A DNA stretch of 40,608 nucleotides from JAHFUI01 sp041485905 (GCA_041485905.1 JBGPKK010000026.1:1-40608), one strand, 5' to 3'; numbered from the stretch's first letter, positions 1 through 8,633 are shown. Made by a program: numbers and translations. Notes: generated by a model not told the origin, from the letters alone.

Positions 1-112
1 AGGATGCCATCCCTCGGATCGGTCGCTGATCTAGCGACTGCTCTTCTACCCGGCTCTCCCTGGTGACGCAGCGAGAACGGGAACAACTGGCACTTGAGCT
101 ACCAACCCCTAG

Positions 113-139
113 AAGCCTAAGCCCCTGCGGCTTGGGCTT
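113..139 (+). terminator. Perfect 11-bp hairpin, possible terminator
   Basis: The arm at 113-123 pairs with 129-139 over 11 base pairs, one of them G-U, around the 5-base loop CCTGC. The plus-strand downstream bases are pyrimidine-rich (CTTCTATCTCT) but do not form a clean T run. The stem also covers the last codons of the minus-strand gene ending at 117, so it could terminate either direction. Stem-loop formation is clear; terminator function is inferred. Confidence 0.4.
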
Positions 140-602
140 CTTCTATCTCTGGTCGAAACACCTCTCGCCCCTTCGCGGTAAGGCGATAAATCGTGGTGGA
201 TTTGCCATGGGCGAACCCACGGTCGACTTCCAGCAGTTCTTTGAGATTAAGATGAACGCTTGCGGCACGTTTGCCCCACGCCCCGACTGTCGGCGGCAAG
301 CTCTTGACGCCACTGAGGCCCAAAAGTTCCGCTAAAGCTTCGCTGACGACTCCGGCTGTGTTAGCCGCATACAGAGCCTCGAAGCCCCTGTAATGCCCAT
401 TCTTGAAGACCACACGGGCGAGATTCTTCTTCGGAGGCTGAGGAAAGCGAACCGGCGGGCGAGACGGACTGATCTGCACGCCAGCCATGAATGAAGGATT
501 TTGTTTGGAGGCGGCATAGGTTAATGCAAGACGGACGGCGTCGTCGGGGCTGTCCACTTCGACAACCACATCCTCACCGAGCCGCACCCGCATCGCAGCC
601 AT
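117..602 (-). CDS. Hypothetical protein with winged-helix-like C-terminus
   Basis: I do not recognise a family for this protein, about 161 residues from the ATG at 602. The N-terminal part is rich in acidic and aliphatic residues (GEDVVVEVDSPDDAVRLAL). The middle is basic and proline-rich. The last ~45 residues (LKELLEVDRG, then IYRLTAKGREVF) resemble the recognition helix and wing of a winged-helix DNA-binding fold; this is an impression, not a match. The reading frame stays open upstream to a TTG at 641, only 9 bases behind the preceding gene, so the start is uncertain. No convincing ribosome-binding site precedes any candidate start. It probably forms an accessory unit with the gene at 651-890. 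Both are unlike their neighbours in content, and both end before the junction at ~950. Confidence 0.5.
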   Translation of the reverse strand: MAAMRVRLGEDVVVEVDSPDDAVRLALTYAASKQNPSFMAGVQISPSRPPVRFPQPPKKNLARVVFKNGHYRGFEALYAANTAGVVSEALAELLGLSGVKSLPPTVGAWGKRAASVHLNLKELLEVDRGFAHGKSTTIYRLTAKGREVFRPEIEEAQAAGA

Positions 603-650
603 GAGCCATAGACTATCATGGAACTGGCCACGAACGCGCAAAGAATTAGT

Positions 651-890
651 TTAGGTGGATTTGGGCTTCCAGCGTGCGTCTGCTGCCCGTCTAGCGATCT
701 CGCGTCGGCGTTCAGTGGTGAGGGCGTTGGACCTGGCGGTCCCGCCTTTGGAGGCTTTCTGGCGGCTCTTCTCAACTGTCGCGATGTGACGATGATCAAC
801 GTTCCCGTCATCGTCCCCAATCGCGATTCGTGCAATTGCAACGGCGCGAGCGTTCACGTCACGGGGGAGGCGCTTTGGTATTCTGGCCAC
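651..890 (-). CDS. Small basic protein with KGG...ARW motif
   Basis: A 79-residue protein, read from a GTG at 890 (it opens MARIPKRLPRDVNARAVAIA). An in-frame TTG 13 codons upstream is the alternative start. The C-terminal third reads KASKGGTARS, then LTTERRREIARRAADARW. This basic motif recurs at the ends of many small uncharacterised bacterial and phage proteins and looks like a short DNA- or RNA-binding element. No enzymatic residues stand out. It lies upstream of, and probably co-transcribed with, the gene at 117-602. The motif supports it being a real gene; its function is unknown. Confidence 0.5.
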   Translation of the reverse strand: MARIPKRLPRDVNARAVAIARIAIGDDDGNVDHRHIATVEKSRQKASKGGTARSNALTTERRREIARRAADARWKPKST

Positions 891-966
891 GGTCCGAATT
901 GTCGCACGACAGGTAGTTCTCGCGATCAATTACATTATGGTGACTTGAGCACTACCCGCGCCGGCC

Positions 967-2619
967 TTGCCAGCCGTCCTCCGGAATTACCAGCGGGTGA
1001 CGGCCGAGCGTCTCAAGAAGCCGGAAGCCGGCAACTGGCTGATGATTCGGCGGACGTATGACGGCTGGGGCTACAGCCCGCTCGATCAGATCACGCCGGC
1101 CAACGTCGGCCGGCTTCGTCCGGTGTGGATGCTGCTCACCGGCGAACCCAAGGTCCACGAAGCAGCGCCCATCGTCAACAACGGTGCGATGTTCGTCACG
1201 ACGCCGAACAACCAGGTGATCGCCATCGACGCGAAGACGGGCACGGTTCTCTGGCGGTACCACCGGCCGCGGGTCCCTGGCGCGTTAGTGCCCCACGACA
1301 CCAGCCGCGGCGTCGCGCTCTACGGCGACAAGGTGTACTTCGCCGGCGGCGAGGCCGTCGTTGTGGCGCTCGACGCGAAGACCGGCCGCGAAGTCTGGAC
1401 GAGCACGGTGGCGGACAACAAGTCCGCGTACTACATTTCGCTCGCGCCGCTCATTGCGGGCGGCAAGCTCATGGTGGGCACGTCGGGCGGCGAGTTTGGC
1501 GTGCGCGGCTTCGTCGCAGCCCTCGATCCCGAGACCGGCCGGGAGTTGTGGCGAACCTTCACGATCCCGGCGCCCGGAGAGCCTGGCAACGACACGTGGG
1601 TCGGCGATCAATGGAAAACCGGCGGCGCGCCGATCTGGGTCACCGGCAATTACGACCCCGAGACCAACCTCGCCTTCTGGGGCACCGGAAACGGCAGCCC
1701 GACGATTGGCGATCAGCGTCCCGGCGACAACCTCTACACGACGTCGACGATCGCGCTCGACGTCACGACAGGCGCGCTCAAGGGTTACTTTCAATATCAC
1801 CAGAACGATTCGTGGGATTGGGACGAAGTGTCCCCGCCGATTCTCGTCGACTACCGGCGGAACGGACGGACCATCAAAGGACTTGTTGATGTCGCCCGCG
1901 ACGGTTATCTCTGGTTTCTGGAGCGCAGCGCCGGACCGATCAAGTTCGTTGAAGGCAAACCGTACGTCTATCAGAACGTGTTCCGAAGCCTGGATCCGGT
2001 GACCGGACGGCCCGACGTCGATCCCGCGCACAAGCCCGGCACCGGGAAGCAGGCGGAGTTCTGTCCGAACGCGCACGGCGGCAAGAACTGGCCGCCGATT
2101 GCGTTCAGTCCCAGGACGCGAATGATTTATGTGCCCGCCAACAACAATCTGTGCGGGTCGAACATGGGCGCGCAAGTGACCTACACGCCTGGCAGAGCGT
2201 TTGTCGGCGTGACGGGAAGCCGTCCATTTGCCGTTCCCGGAGCCGATCATTTCGGCGAAGTACAGGCGTGGAACGTGGATACCGGCCAGAAGGTGTGGAC
2301 CCACAATTACACGAAGTCACCGAACTGGGGTTCGATGCTGGCGACCTCCGGCGGAGTGGTCTTCACCGGAGGAACGAGCGATCGCAAGTTCCACGCGTTC
2401 GATGCGTCAGACGGCAAGCTGCTGTGGGAGTTCGAGACGAACTCGGGCATTCTGGCGCCGCCGACGTCGTTCCTGATTGACGGCAAGCAGTACATCGCCG
2501 TGGAGTCGGGGTGGGGAGGAGACTCGCGCGGGATGCAGGGCGCGCTCAACCGGCTTTTTCCGGGCGACTATCCGGAGGTGCCCGAGGGCGGTGCGGTGTG
2601 GGTGTTCGCTGTTGAATGA
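967..2619 (+). CDS. PQQ-dependent alcohol dehydrogenase, export signal missing
   Basis: Quinoprotein dehydrogenase of the eight-bladed propeller family, which oxidises alcohols in the periplasm with pyrroloquinoline quinone and passes electrons to a cytochrome c. The W-type blade repeats are plain, for example IDAKTGTVLWRYHR, LDPETGRELWRTF and DASDGKLLWEFET. The segment NDSWDWDEVSPPILVD holds the expected catalytic Asp. The C-terminal GQKVWTHNY/GSMLATSGGVVFTGG blade and SFLIDGKQYIAVESGWGG complete the propeller. No vicinal Cys-Cys pair and no fused haem CxxCH domain are present. The protein (550 aa from a TTG at 967) begins almost at the mature domain (NYQRVTAERLKKPEAGNWL), and an in-frame TGA at 946-948 excludes an upstream signal peptide. 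Family members are normally exported, so this is probably a 5'-truncated gene at a rearrangement junction. The propeller itself looks intact. Confidence 0.85.
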   Translation: MPAVLRNYQRVTAERLKKPEAGNWLMIRRTYDGWGYSPLDQITPANVGRLRPVWMLLTGEPKVHEAAPIVNNGAMFVTTPNNQVIAIDAKTGTVLWRYHRPRVPGALVPHDTSRGVALYGDKVYFAGGEAVVVALDAKTGREVWTSTVADNKSAYYISLAPLIAGGKLMVGTSGGEFGVRGFVAALDPETGRELWRTFTIPAPGEPGNDTWVGDQWKTGGAPIWVTGNYDPETNLAFWGTGNGSPTIGDQRPGDNLYTTSTIALDVTTGALKGYFQYHQNDSWDWDEVSPPILVDYRRNGRTIKGLVDVARDGYLWFLERSAGPIKFVEGKPYVYQNVFRSLDPVTGRPDVDPAHKPGTGKQAEFCPNAHGGKNWPPIAFSPRTRMIYVPANNNLCGSNMGAQVTYTPGRAFVGVTGSRPFAVPGADHFGEVQAWNVDTGQKVWTHNYTKSPNWGSMLATSGGVVFTGGTSDRKFHAFDASDGKLLWEFETNSGILAPPTSFLIDGKQYIAVESGWGGDSRGMQGALNRLFPGDYPEVPEGGAVWVFAVE

Positions 2620-2620
2620 G

Positions 2621-4606
2621 CTAGCGCGGGCCGTAGTGAGGCAACGGGCGGCCCGCTTCATACGCGCCTAAGTCCGGGGCGCGACCGCTGAAATCGTCGT
2701 TTACGCCGGGCAGCCGAACGCCTGCGTCGACCGCGGCCGAACCCGGACGAAGCTGGAAATCGAAATCCGCCGGCTTGTAGAGCGTCCGCGGATCGGGCCC
2801 GGGCGGTCTGACGTTCACGAACACGTCGTAGTCCACCAGCACGCTGTGCCTGTCCTGGCTGGTGGCGTCGCTGAACTCTTTCAACGTCTTGAAACGTCTT
2901 CGTTCTCGCGCCTGCGCCTCGAACTGGACCTGCTGCTGGACCGACAGCTTGCCTGGCTCACCGGGAAAGTTGGCCCGCATCGCAAACGGAGGCGTGCTCC
3001 ATTCGAAGGAAAACTCGGCCCCTTCGTTCGGCCTGAAGCCGTTGTAGTCCGAGCTCGAATAGTTCGTGTTGGTTTCGACCGCGAAGGTCTCCAGCGTCTC
3101 GCTCTTCCCCAGAATCAGGTTGTTGCGGTAATGCACGTTCGACGCTGCGAGCAGCATCGGTTTGACCGGCGCGATGAGCGTGTTGTGGTACACGACAATA
3201 CCGGACGAAGAGGCGGTGAACTTGAAGGCCCCGCCTTCGGGCGCGTGGTAGACGATGTTGCGGATGAAGTACACCGGCCCGCCGAACATCGGCTGCACGC
3301 TCAGCGCGCGGTGCCCGTGATTGAAGCATCGGTTGCGGAAGATGCGGATGTTGTGCGCGCCACCGTCGGCCTCGATGCAGTTGTCCTCCATGTTGGAGAT
3401 GTCGTTCCCGTAGAAATCGATCGAAACGGGCAGCCGATCGCGGATCGGGTTCGGGCTCCCGTCAGGATTTCCGTACGTCGCCACGTCGACACCGTCATGG
3501 AAGTTGGCGATGGAGTTGTACGCCACGACGTGTCCCGAGCCGTACACCTTCACGGCGTATTCGGACACCAGCTTCGGGCTGAACTCGGGGAGGTTTTGCC
3601 AGGTGCGCCCGGTGAAGCCCATCAGGTAGTTCGGATTGAAACGGCCGATCATCACGTTGTCCGCGATGTAGTAGTCCTTCGAGCCGGACCAGTCGGTGTA
3701 AATCGCCCGCCCGACATCTTCGAACCGGCATCTCCTGATCGTCAGGCCGCTCGAACCGGCGATGTTCTTCAGGCCGCCCTGGAACGCGAGGTCCGTGTTG
3801 CGGACGGTGAGGCCTTCGAAATAGTTATAGTTGGCCGCCATCACGTTGAAGAGGTTGTAGGCGCCGTTTCCGTCGAAGACGGGGTCGCCGTCGCCCGCGG
3901 ACTTGATGACGATCGGCTTGTCGGGCGTTCCGCTCTGGGTCAGGAAGTACGTCCCGCTCGAAACGGTACCGAGACCGGCTCCGTACCGGTAACGGTCATC
4001 CTTGTATACGCCGGCGTGCACGAGAATCGTGTCTCCGGGTTGGACGCGGGGCGGATACGTGTTGAAGTTGTCGGAACTGGACGAGCCGGTGTAGTACGCG
4101 CCGAGGAGCCCGGTGAAGGCCGGCTCCTGTTTCTGGCCGTTGAAGCCCGGAGGATACACGTGGTAGACCTTGCCGCCGGCCGCGGGCTTCGGTTCAGCGC
4201 GCGTGCGAACCATGACGAGGTGCTCGGCCTTGCCCGCGAGACCGTCGGGATCGGACATGACGAACCGGCACTCGTAATCGGTCCCGGGGTCGAGATCGAA
4301 GATGCTTCCCGCAAACCCATTCGGCGTCATGTACTGGAGCGCGTTCTCGTTGATGCGTTCGTTCCCGATGCGCAGGAGAGGCAGTCCCTCTTTCCAGGCC
4401 TGCTCGCCTTTCTTCCGGTAGAAAACCGCGGACGTGGCGTTGCGGTTGTCGTCGCCGTCGATGCGCCATTCGAATCCGAGCGAGACGAGCGTCGCCGGCT
4501 CGGTGATGAATTCTTTGACCGTTGTTTTATCCGCCGCCGCAAGAGCCGTAGCCCAGAGCAGCGAGACAACGACGATCGCGAAGCGTTGGGTTGCCGAATG
4601 GCGCAT
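2621..4606 (-). CDS. Secreted right-handed parallel beta-helix protein
   Basis: A 661-residue exported protein. Residues 1-24 form a signal peptide (MRHSATQRFAIVVVSLLWATALAA). Residues ~30-135 look like a fibronectin-III-type beta sandwich (LVSLGFEWRIDGDDN ... LDPGTDYECRFVMSDPDG). From ~180 onward there are stacked pectate-lyase/NosD-like coils: RVQPGDTILVHAGVYKD, NYNYFEGLTVRNTD, SGLTIRRCRFEDVGRAIY, NIRIFRNRCFNHGHRA, IVVYHNTLI. The family binds or cleaves polysaccharides, but no lyase active-site set can be assigned, so enzymatic activity is uncertain. The tail PGSAAVDAGVRLPGVNDDFSGRAPDLGAYE is typical of the end of such helices. It is convergent with the PQQ dehydrogenase, with one base between the two stop codons. 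Confidence 0.85.
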   Translation of the reverse strand: MRHSATQRFAIVVVSLLWATALAAADKTTVKEFITEPATLVSLGFEWRIDGDDNRNATSAVFYRKKGEQAWKEGLPLLRIGNERINENALQYMTPNGFAGSIFDLDPGTDYECRFVMSDPDGLAGKAEHLVMVRTRAEPKPAAGGKVYHVYPPGFNGQKQEPAFTGLLGAYYTGSSSSDNFNTYPPRVQPGDTILVHAGVYKDDRYRYGAGLGTVSSGTYFLTQSGTPDKPIVIKSAGDGDPVFDGNGAYNLFNVMAANYNYFEGLTVRNTDLAFQGGLKNIAGSSGLTIRRCRFEDVGRAIYTDWSGSKDYYIADNVMIGRFNPNYLMGFTGRTWQNLPEFSPKLVSEYAVKVYGSGHVVAYNSIANFHDGVDVATYGNPDGSPNPIRDRLPVSIDFYGNDISNMEDNCIEADGGAHNIRIFRNRCFNHGHRALSVQPMFGGPVYFIRNIVYHAPEGGAFKFTASSSGIVVYHNTLIAPVKPMLLAASNVHYRNNLILGKSETLETFAVETNTNYSSSDYNGFRPNEGAEFSFEWSTPPFAMRANFPGEPGKLSVQQQVQFEAQARERRRFKTLKEFSDATSQDRHSVLVDYDVFVNVRPPGPDPRTLYKPADFDFQLRPGSAAVDAGVRLPGVNDDFSGRAPDLGAYEAGRPLPHYGPR

Positions 4607-4770
4607 GGTCGAACCCCTCCCGCGCGTTACATCTTACAATCGCTGTCTTATATCACCAGCACGGCGGCATGCAGCTCGACGAGGCGCTGGACGATTACAT
4701 CGCCAGGGGAATCGACGCCCAGCGCCGCAGCTGCAAGCACAACCCGACGGTGTACGCTGTCAGCCGGGAT

Positions 4771-5832
4771 CTACGGATGGTCCGCTCGACCAGGCTGCGC
4801 CGCCGGGAAACGCGCGACCCGGTCCCCGCGTACTGATCCAACCCAGATCTCCTTCCCGACTTGCACGGCCACCGTCGAGAAGTTGAACACATCGTTGAAG
4901 GGGTAGCGAATCAATTCCTGGACCTTCAATGTGCTCGGATTGATCTTGATCACGCGCGATGTCGCCATGGTCGGCGCACCGGCAGACGGCTCCTGGCCCG
5001 CCGCGAAAAGCGAGCCGTCGGGGGCCCACCGGAGGTTGTCGAGGCGAAATCCGACTGGAACGTCGTCTCTCTTGACGGGCGTCTGCCCGCGCGAGAAGCG
5101 AATGAACGACTGGTTGCCCCATCCGCCCATGTAAAACCATTTGCCGTCTTTTGAGATCTCGATGCCATTCGCCCCGGAGGCCTCGCTGCCGGGCACGATC
5201 TTCCACCCGGTGCCCGTATGCCACTCCCAGAGCTCGCCATTCTTCTCGCCCGCCTGCATGTTGGCCCGTCCACGAGCAGCGCCCCGCGGCTGAAAATTCG
5301 TCGCCGCAAAGCCACCCTCAGGCAGACCGACCACGGAGTTCAGGCCTACGGGATCGGGCGCGACCGCGCACCCGATCCAGGTCAACGTCGGCGGTTTGGC
5401 CCGCCCGTCGAGCTCGAAGACCTCGATCGATTCTCTGGTGCCATGGTGGACGACGTACAAGGTGTGAGAGGAGTTCTTGCCCGGACGAAGAGAGAGGCCG
5501 TGCGCTCTAAACCTTTCTTTTTCTTCAGGGTCGATAGGGCCGGGACACGAGTCGTAGGTTTTGCCGTCCAGGCGCTGCCTGGGCGTCGCGGCCGGGAACA
5601 GTGCGGTCGTCGTCTTGTCGCGGACGTTGATCAGTGTGATCGCGCCACCAGCCGCATCCCCGGAGGCAATGACCCACTCCAACCCGGGTACGACGACGAG
5701 ATCTTCAGGACCGACGACCCCGCAGACGAATTGGACATTCCCCAGGGCGCCGCATCCTGCCGCTCTCGGCCCGGCGGTTCCCTGCAGAAACGCGAACACG
5801 ACCGACACCACGAACAGCGTCAGTAGTCTCAT
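4771..5832 (-). CDS. SMP-30/paraoxonase-like secreted beta-propeller
   Basis: A 353-residue exported protein of the SMP-30/gluconolactonase/arylesterase superfamily, six-bladed propellers that usually hydrolyse lactones or esters with a central calcium. The ATG at 5832 is chosen because GGAGGAA sits 5-6 bases upstream and it gives a clean signal peptide (MRLLTLFVVSVVFAFLQGTAG). An earlier in-frame start at 5871 lacks both. Blade-like segments are visible: GPEDLVVVPGLEWVIASGD near the start, FRAHGLSLRPGKNSSHTLYVVHHG, GLNSVVGLPEGGFAATNF, SGANGIEISKDGKWFYMGGWG, RLDNLRWAPDGSLFAAG and STVAVQVGKEIWVGSVRGDRVAR. These match the N/D-containing loops that line the family's metal site. The substrate cannot be told from sequence. 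It is transcribed alone, with 164 non-coding bases separating it from the beta-helix gene. Confidence 0.8.
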   Translation of the reverse strand: MRLLTLFVVSVVFAFLQGTAGPRAAGCGALGNVQFVCGVVGPEDLVVVPGLEWVIASGDAAGGAITLINVRDKTTTALFPAATPRQRLDGKTYDSCPGPIDPEEKERFRAHGLSLRPGKNSSHTLYVVHHGTRESIEVFELDGRAKPPTLTWIGCAVAPDPVGLNSVVGLPEGGFAATNFQPRGAARGRANMQAGEKNGELWEWHTGTGWKIVPGSEASGANGIEISKDGKWFYMGGWGNQSFIRFSRGQTPVKRDDVPVGFRLDNLRWAPDGSLFAAGQEPSAGAPTMATSRVIKINPSTLKVQELIRYPFNDVFNFSTVAVQVGKEIWVGSVRGDRVARFPAAQPGRADHP

Positions 5833-5964
5833 CGAAGTTCCTCCGGCGCAATCATATGCCCACGCAGCCATCGCGGAAGACTGGAGTTGAGCACGTAGCC
5901 AAACGCCTCTCGGCCCGCTTCGTCGTCAACGAAGATCCTCGCGCACCGTGCCGGCGTGGTGCGG

Positions 5965-7662
5965 TCACGGGAACCCGGCCGTGTTCCGACGCGCGATCCA
6001 CGCACGTGTCACGCCGGCCGCCGCAGGCTCGCTGATGAACATGCCTTGCGCGGTGTCGCACCCGAACGCCTGCAATCGCACTTGGACGGCGAGACTCTCC
6101 ACGCCCTCTGCCACGACAGACAAGCCAAGGTTGTGCGCCAGATCGATGGTTGAGCGGACGATCACCTCGTCGCTGCCGGTGCCGAGGCCGATGACGAACG
6201 ACCGGTCGATCTTCAGCTCGTCGACGGGGAGCTGGCGCAGGTAGCTCAGCGACGAGTACCCGGTCCCGAAATGGTCGATGGCGACCCTCACGCCCATGTC
6301 GTGGAGACGCGTCAGCGACTCTTTCGAGCGCATCGGGTCCGACATGATGAGGTTTTCCGTAATCTCGAGCGTAAGCGACGGCGCCGCCGCGCCCCGCGCT
6401 CGCAGCCGCTCCTCGATGCGATCAGGCAGCGCCGGATCCTCCAGGTTGCGGGTCGACAAGTTCACGGCGATGGTGAATGGCATCGGCGGATCGACGTCCG
6501 GCCATTCCTCCAGCGCCGTGTCGAGCACCAGCGTGGTGAGCGGATGAATCAGGCCGGTCTGCTCGGCCAGATGGATGAACTCACCAGGAAGCAGCCGGCC
6601 CAGTCGCGGATGGTTCCATCGGACCAGCGCTTCCACGCCGACGACGAAGCCGGTCTGCAGGTGCAGAATCGGCTGATACTCGAGGAACAATTCGTGCTGG
6701 TCGATCGCCTGCGGGAGGTCGGCGACCAGCGCCAGGCGCCGGTGGTTGTGGCGATCACGCTCCGGCGAATAGATGGTCACTCCAGAGGCATCGGCCTTCG
6801 CGAGATACATCGCGATGTCGGCCTTCTGCAGCAGCGTCTCGGCGCTCGCCCCGTGCTCGGGGAAACGCGCAACGCCGATGCTCGCACGGACCCTCAGCGA
6901 ACGGCCGTCGATGATGAATGGCTGCTCGAGCTCCTGGAGCACCTTGCGCGCGGTCGACACGGCGCCCTCGACGTCGGTCGACGGCAGAACCAGCGCGAAC
7001 TCGTCGCCGCCGAGCCGGGCCACCGTATCGGCCTCGCGCAACGTGTCGCGCAGGCGCGACGCCACGAGCTGGAGCACACGATCGCCGGCCGGATGCCCCA
7101 TCGTGTCGTTGATTTCCTTGAAGCGGTCGAGATCCATGACGAGCAGCATGAGCGGCTCGCCGCTGCGGTGCGCGCCGAACACGGCCTGCTGGAGGCGATC
7201 GTGCAACAGCGTGCGATTCGGCAGATCGGTGAGCGCGTCGTGATAGGCAAGGTGCGCGAGGCGCCGTTCAGCGCCCTTGCGCTCGCGCCGGATGCGGGCG
7301 TCCCTGAGCTCCCGGTCGATCGCCGGGATGAGCCGCTTCAGGTTGCCCTTCATGATGTAGTCGTGCGCGCCCGTCTTCATCGCCGCCACGGCCGCGTCCT
7401 CGCCAATCGTGCCCGAGACGAAGATGAACGGGATGTCGGGATCGTGCTCGCGCAGCAACTCGAGCGCCGCGAGCCCGCTGAACCGCGGCATCGTGTAGTC
7501 GGCGATCACCAGATCCCACGCTTGGCGGTCGAGCGCCGCCGCCAGCGTCTCCCGCGTCTCGACTCGCTCCGACGTCACGGCATAGCCACAGCGCGTCAAC
7601 GCGCGCACGACCAGCGCCGCGTCGTCTTCCGAGTCTTCTATGAGGAGCAGGCGAAGATGCAT
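5965..7662 (-). CDS. REC-GGDEF-EAL cyclic-di-GMP enzyme
   Basis: A 565-residue cytoplasmic response regulator that can make and/or break c-di-GMP. The receiver domain (1-120) has acidic pair E9-D10, phospho-acceptor D55 (IADYTMP) and K105. The GGDEF domain (~135-300) has an intact GGDEF at 218-222 and an RxxD product-inhibition site (READ) five residues before it. The EAL domain (~315-560) has EAL at 344-346, the metal/substrate residues in AVNLS, LEITEN, LKIDRSF and AEGVES, and Q539. The usual DDFGTG is DHFGTG here (464-468), so one metal-binding Asp is His. Phosphodiesterase activity may therefore be altered, although His variants do occur in the family. An in-frame GTG at 7677 is an alternative start. 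The gene stands alone between two secreted-protein units. Confidence 0.9.
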   Translation of the reverse strand: MHLRLLLIEDSEDDAALVVRALTRCGYAVTSERVETRETLAAALDRQAWDLVIADYTMPRFSGLAALELLREHDPDIPFIFVSGTIGEDAAVAAMKTGAHDYIMKGNLKRLIPAIDRELRDARIRRERKGAERRLAHLAYHDALTDLPNRTLLHDRLQQAVFGAHRSGEPLMLLVMDLDRFKEINDTMGHPAGDRVLQLVASRLRDTLREADTVARLGGDEFALVLPSTDVEGAVSTARKVLQELEQPFIIDGRSLRVRASIGVARFPEHGASAETLLQKADIAMYLAKADASGVTIYSPERDRHNHRRLALVADLPQAIDQHELFLEYQPILHLQTGFVVGVEALVRWNHPRLGRLLPGEFIHLAEQTGLIHPLTTLVLDTALEEWPDVDPPMPFTIAVNLSTRNLEDPALPDRIEERLRARGAAAPSLTLEITENLIMSDPMRSKESLTRLHDMGVRVAIDHFGTGYSSLSYLRQLPVDELKIDRSFVIGLGTGSDEVIVRSTIDLAHNLGLSVVAEGVESLAVQVRLQAFGCDTAQGMFISEPAAAGVTRAWIARRNTAGFP

Positions 7663-7759
7663 CGTCTTCGGTCGCACCGACCGGCGAGGTCAACCCTGAT
7701 ACACGCTTGGGGGAGCGGTGAATCGGAGAGCGGCGCGGGGTATGAAACTGCTACCGAAG

Positions 7760-7793
7760 AGCGTGACAGAATTGCGGGTATTCCGCTACCGAA
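7760..7793. repeat. Direct repeat GCTACCGAA, possible operator
   Basis: The 9-mer GCTACCGAA occurs at 7760-7768 and again at 7785-7793, 25 bases apart. This lies in the 158-base gap upstream of the REC-GGDEF-EAL gene (start 7662). The spacing, about 2.4 helical turns, fits two half-sites for a dimeric regulator, but no regulator is known. No clear -35/-10 pair was found here. Confidence 0.35.
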
Positions 7794-7820
7794 ACTTGAC
7801 GAAAAGCGTGAAGATTATCG

Positions 7821-8633
7821 TTATTTCTCGCGGGTCAGGCCCTCGGCGCACGCGAATTCTCTGAGCTGATCGTTACCGGGCATCGCTTTCCGGTACGTGC
7901 GCACCGTCTCCCACGGTTTGGTGAGCGCGATCGCATCGGCGACCGTGATGCGATCCTCGATCAATCCAGGGCCGATGAATCGGATGCGCTCCCTGACCGT
8001 CATCGCGTCGCTATGGGGTGTGAATCCCTCGATGAAGGAGCTCGGGTGCAGCGCCACCGTGTCTACGACGAGCGTGTCGCCTTCCCAGTGTCCCGTCGAG
8101 TACCCGGCGTAGGTCGGATCGTCAAGGGTCTTTGACGTCGGCTTGCGCCCGTCCAGGTACACGCGCCTCAGCGCGTCGTTCAGCTCACTGAAAAACGTGA
8201 CCTTGTCTTTAGTCTGCATGACTTCCATGCCGTACGCCATGCCCATCATGGCGGGCATACCGGGCGGAAGGCACTTGGCGTTGTTGTCGAACTCGTACGA
8301 TCCGGCTATTCGCGACTTCCTCATCATTTCCCACTTCGCCATGTACTCCGGTGTAAGCGATGGAGCGTCCGGCGCCCGACCCTGGGAGCCATCTGAGAGC
8401 GGTGCGGACGTGGTGGGCCGTGGCGGCGGTCCGCCGCGTTGAGCGCCGGCTGGCCCAGCGCCTGCTCTCTGGCCCTGCCCGCCGCGCCCTTGTGGCACGG
8501 GGTAATACACGCCCGAAAAATCCGGTGGCGCGGTGGTTGATGCTGTGGCCTGGGCGCCGAGCCGCGCAGGAGCAAGCGCAGTCAGACCCAGGAAGATCGC
8601 CGCGCTGAGCATCGAGACGATGAACGTGCGCAT
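7821..8633 (-). CDS. Secreted protein of unknown function
   Basis: A 270-residue exported protein. A strong AAAGGAGT ribosome-binding site precedes the ATG at 8633. Residues 1-28 are a signal peptide (MRTFIVSMLSAAIFLGLTA ... LGAQA). A low-complexity Gly/Arg/Gln/Pro stretch follows (~48-80). The folded part begins near residue 92 (LTPEYMAKWEMMRKSR) and contains NAKCLPPGMPAMMGMAYGMEV, YLDGRKPTSKTLDDPTYAGYSTGHWEGDTLVVDTVAL and MTVRERIRFIGPGLIEDRITV. The 'GHWEGDTLVVDT' core recurs in large acidobacterial families of exported proteins of unknown function. I can name no reaction. It follows the DUF6152 gene by 42 bases and is probably in its operon. Confidence 0.7.
   Translation of the reverse strand: MRTFIVSMLSAAIFLGLTALAPARLGAQATASTTAPPDFSGVYYPVPQGRGGQGQRAGAGPAGAQRGGPPPRPTTSAPLSDGSQGRAPDAPSLTPEYMAKWEMMRKSRIAGSYEFDNNAKCLPPGMPAMMGMAYGMEVMQTKDKVTFFSELNDALRRVYLDGRKPTSKTLDDPTYAGYSTGHWEGDTLVVDTVALHPSSFIEGFTPHSDAMTVRERIRFIGPGLIEDRITVADAIALTKPWETVRTYRKAMPGNDQLREFACAEGLTREK

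Noticed and set aside
4669..4836. Small plus-strand frame MQLDEALDDYIARGIDAQRR, loosely integrase-like at its start
   Set aside because: No ribosome-binding site, no conserved continuation, and it overlaps the 3' end of the SMP-30-like gene by 66 bases.
2846..4906. A 686-codon open frame on the plus strand opposite the beta-helix gene
   Set aside because: Arg/Val/Asp-rich composition typical of antisense frames in GC-rich genes; no start signal or domain, while the minus-strand protein has a signal peptide and clear beta-helix repeats.
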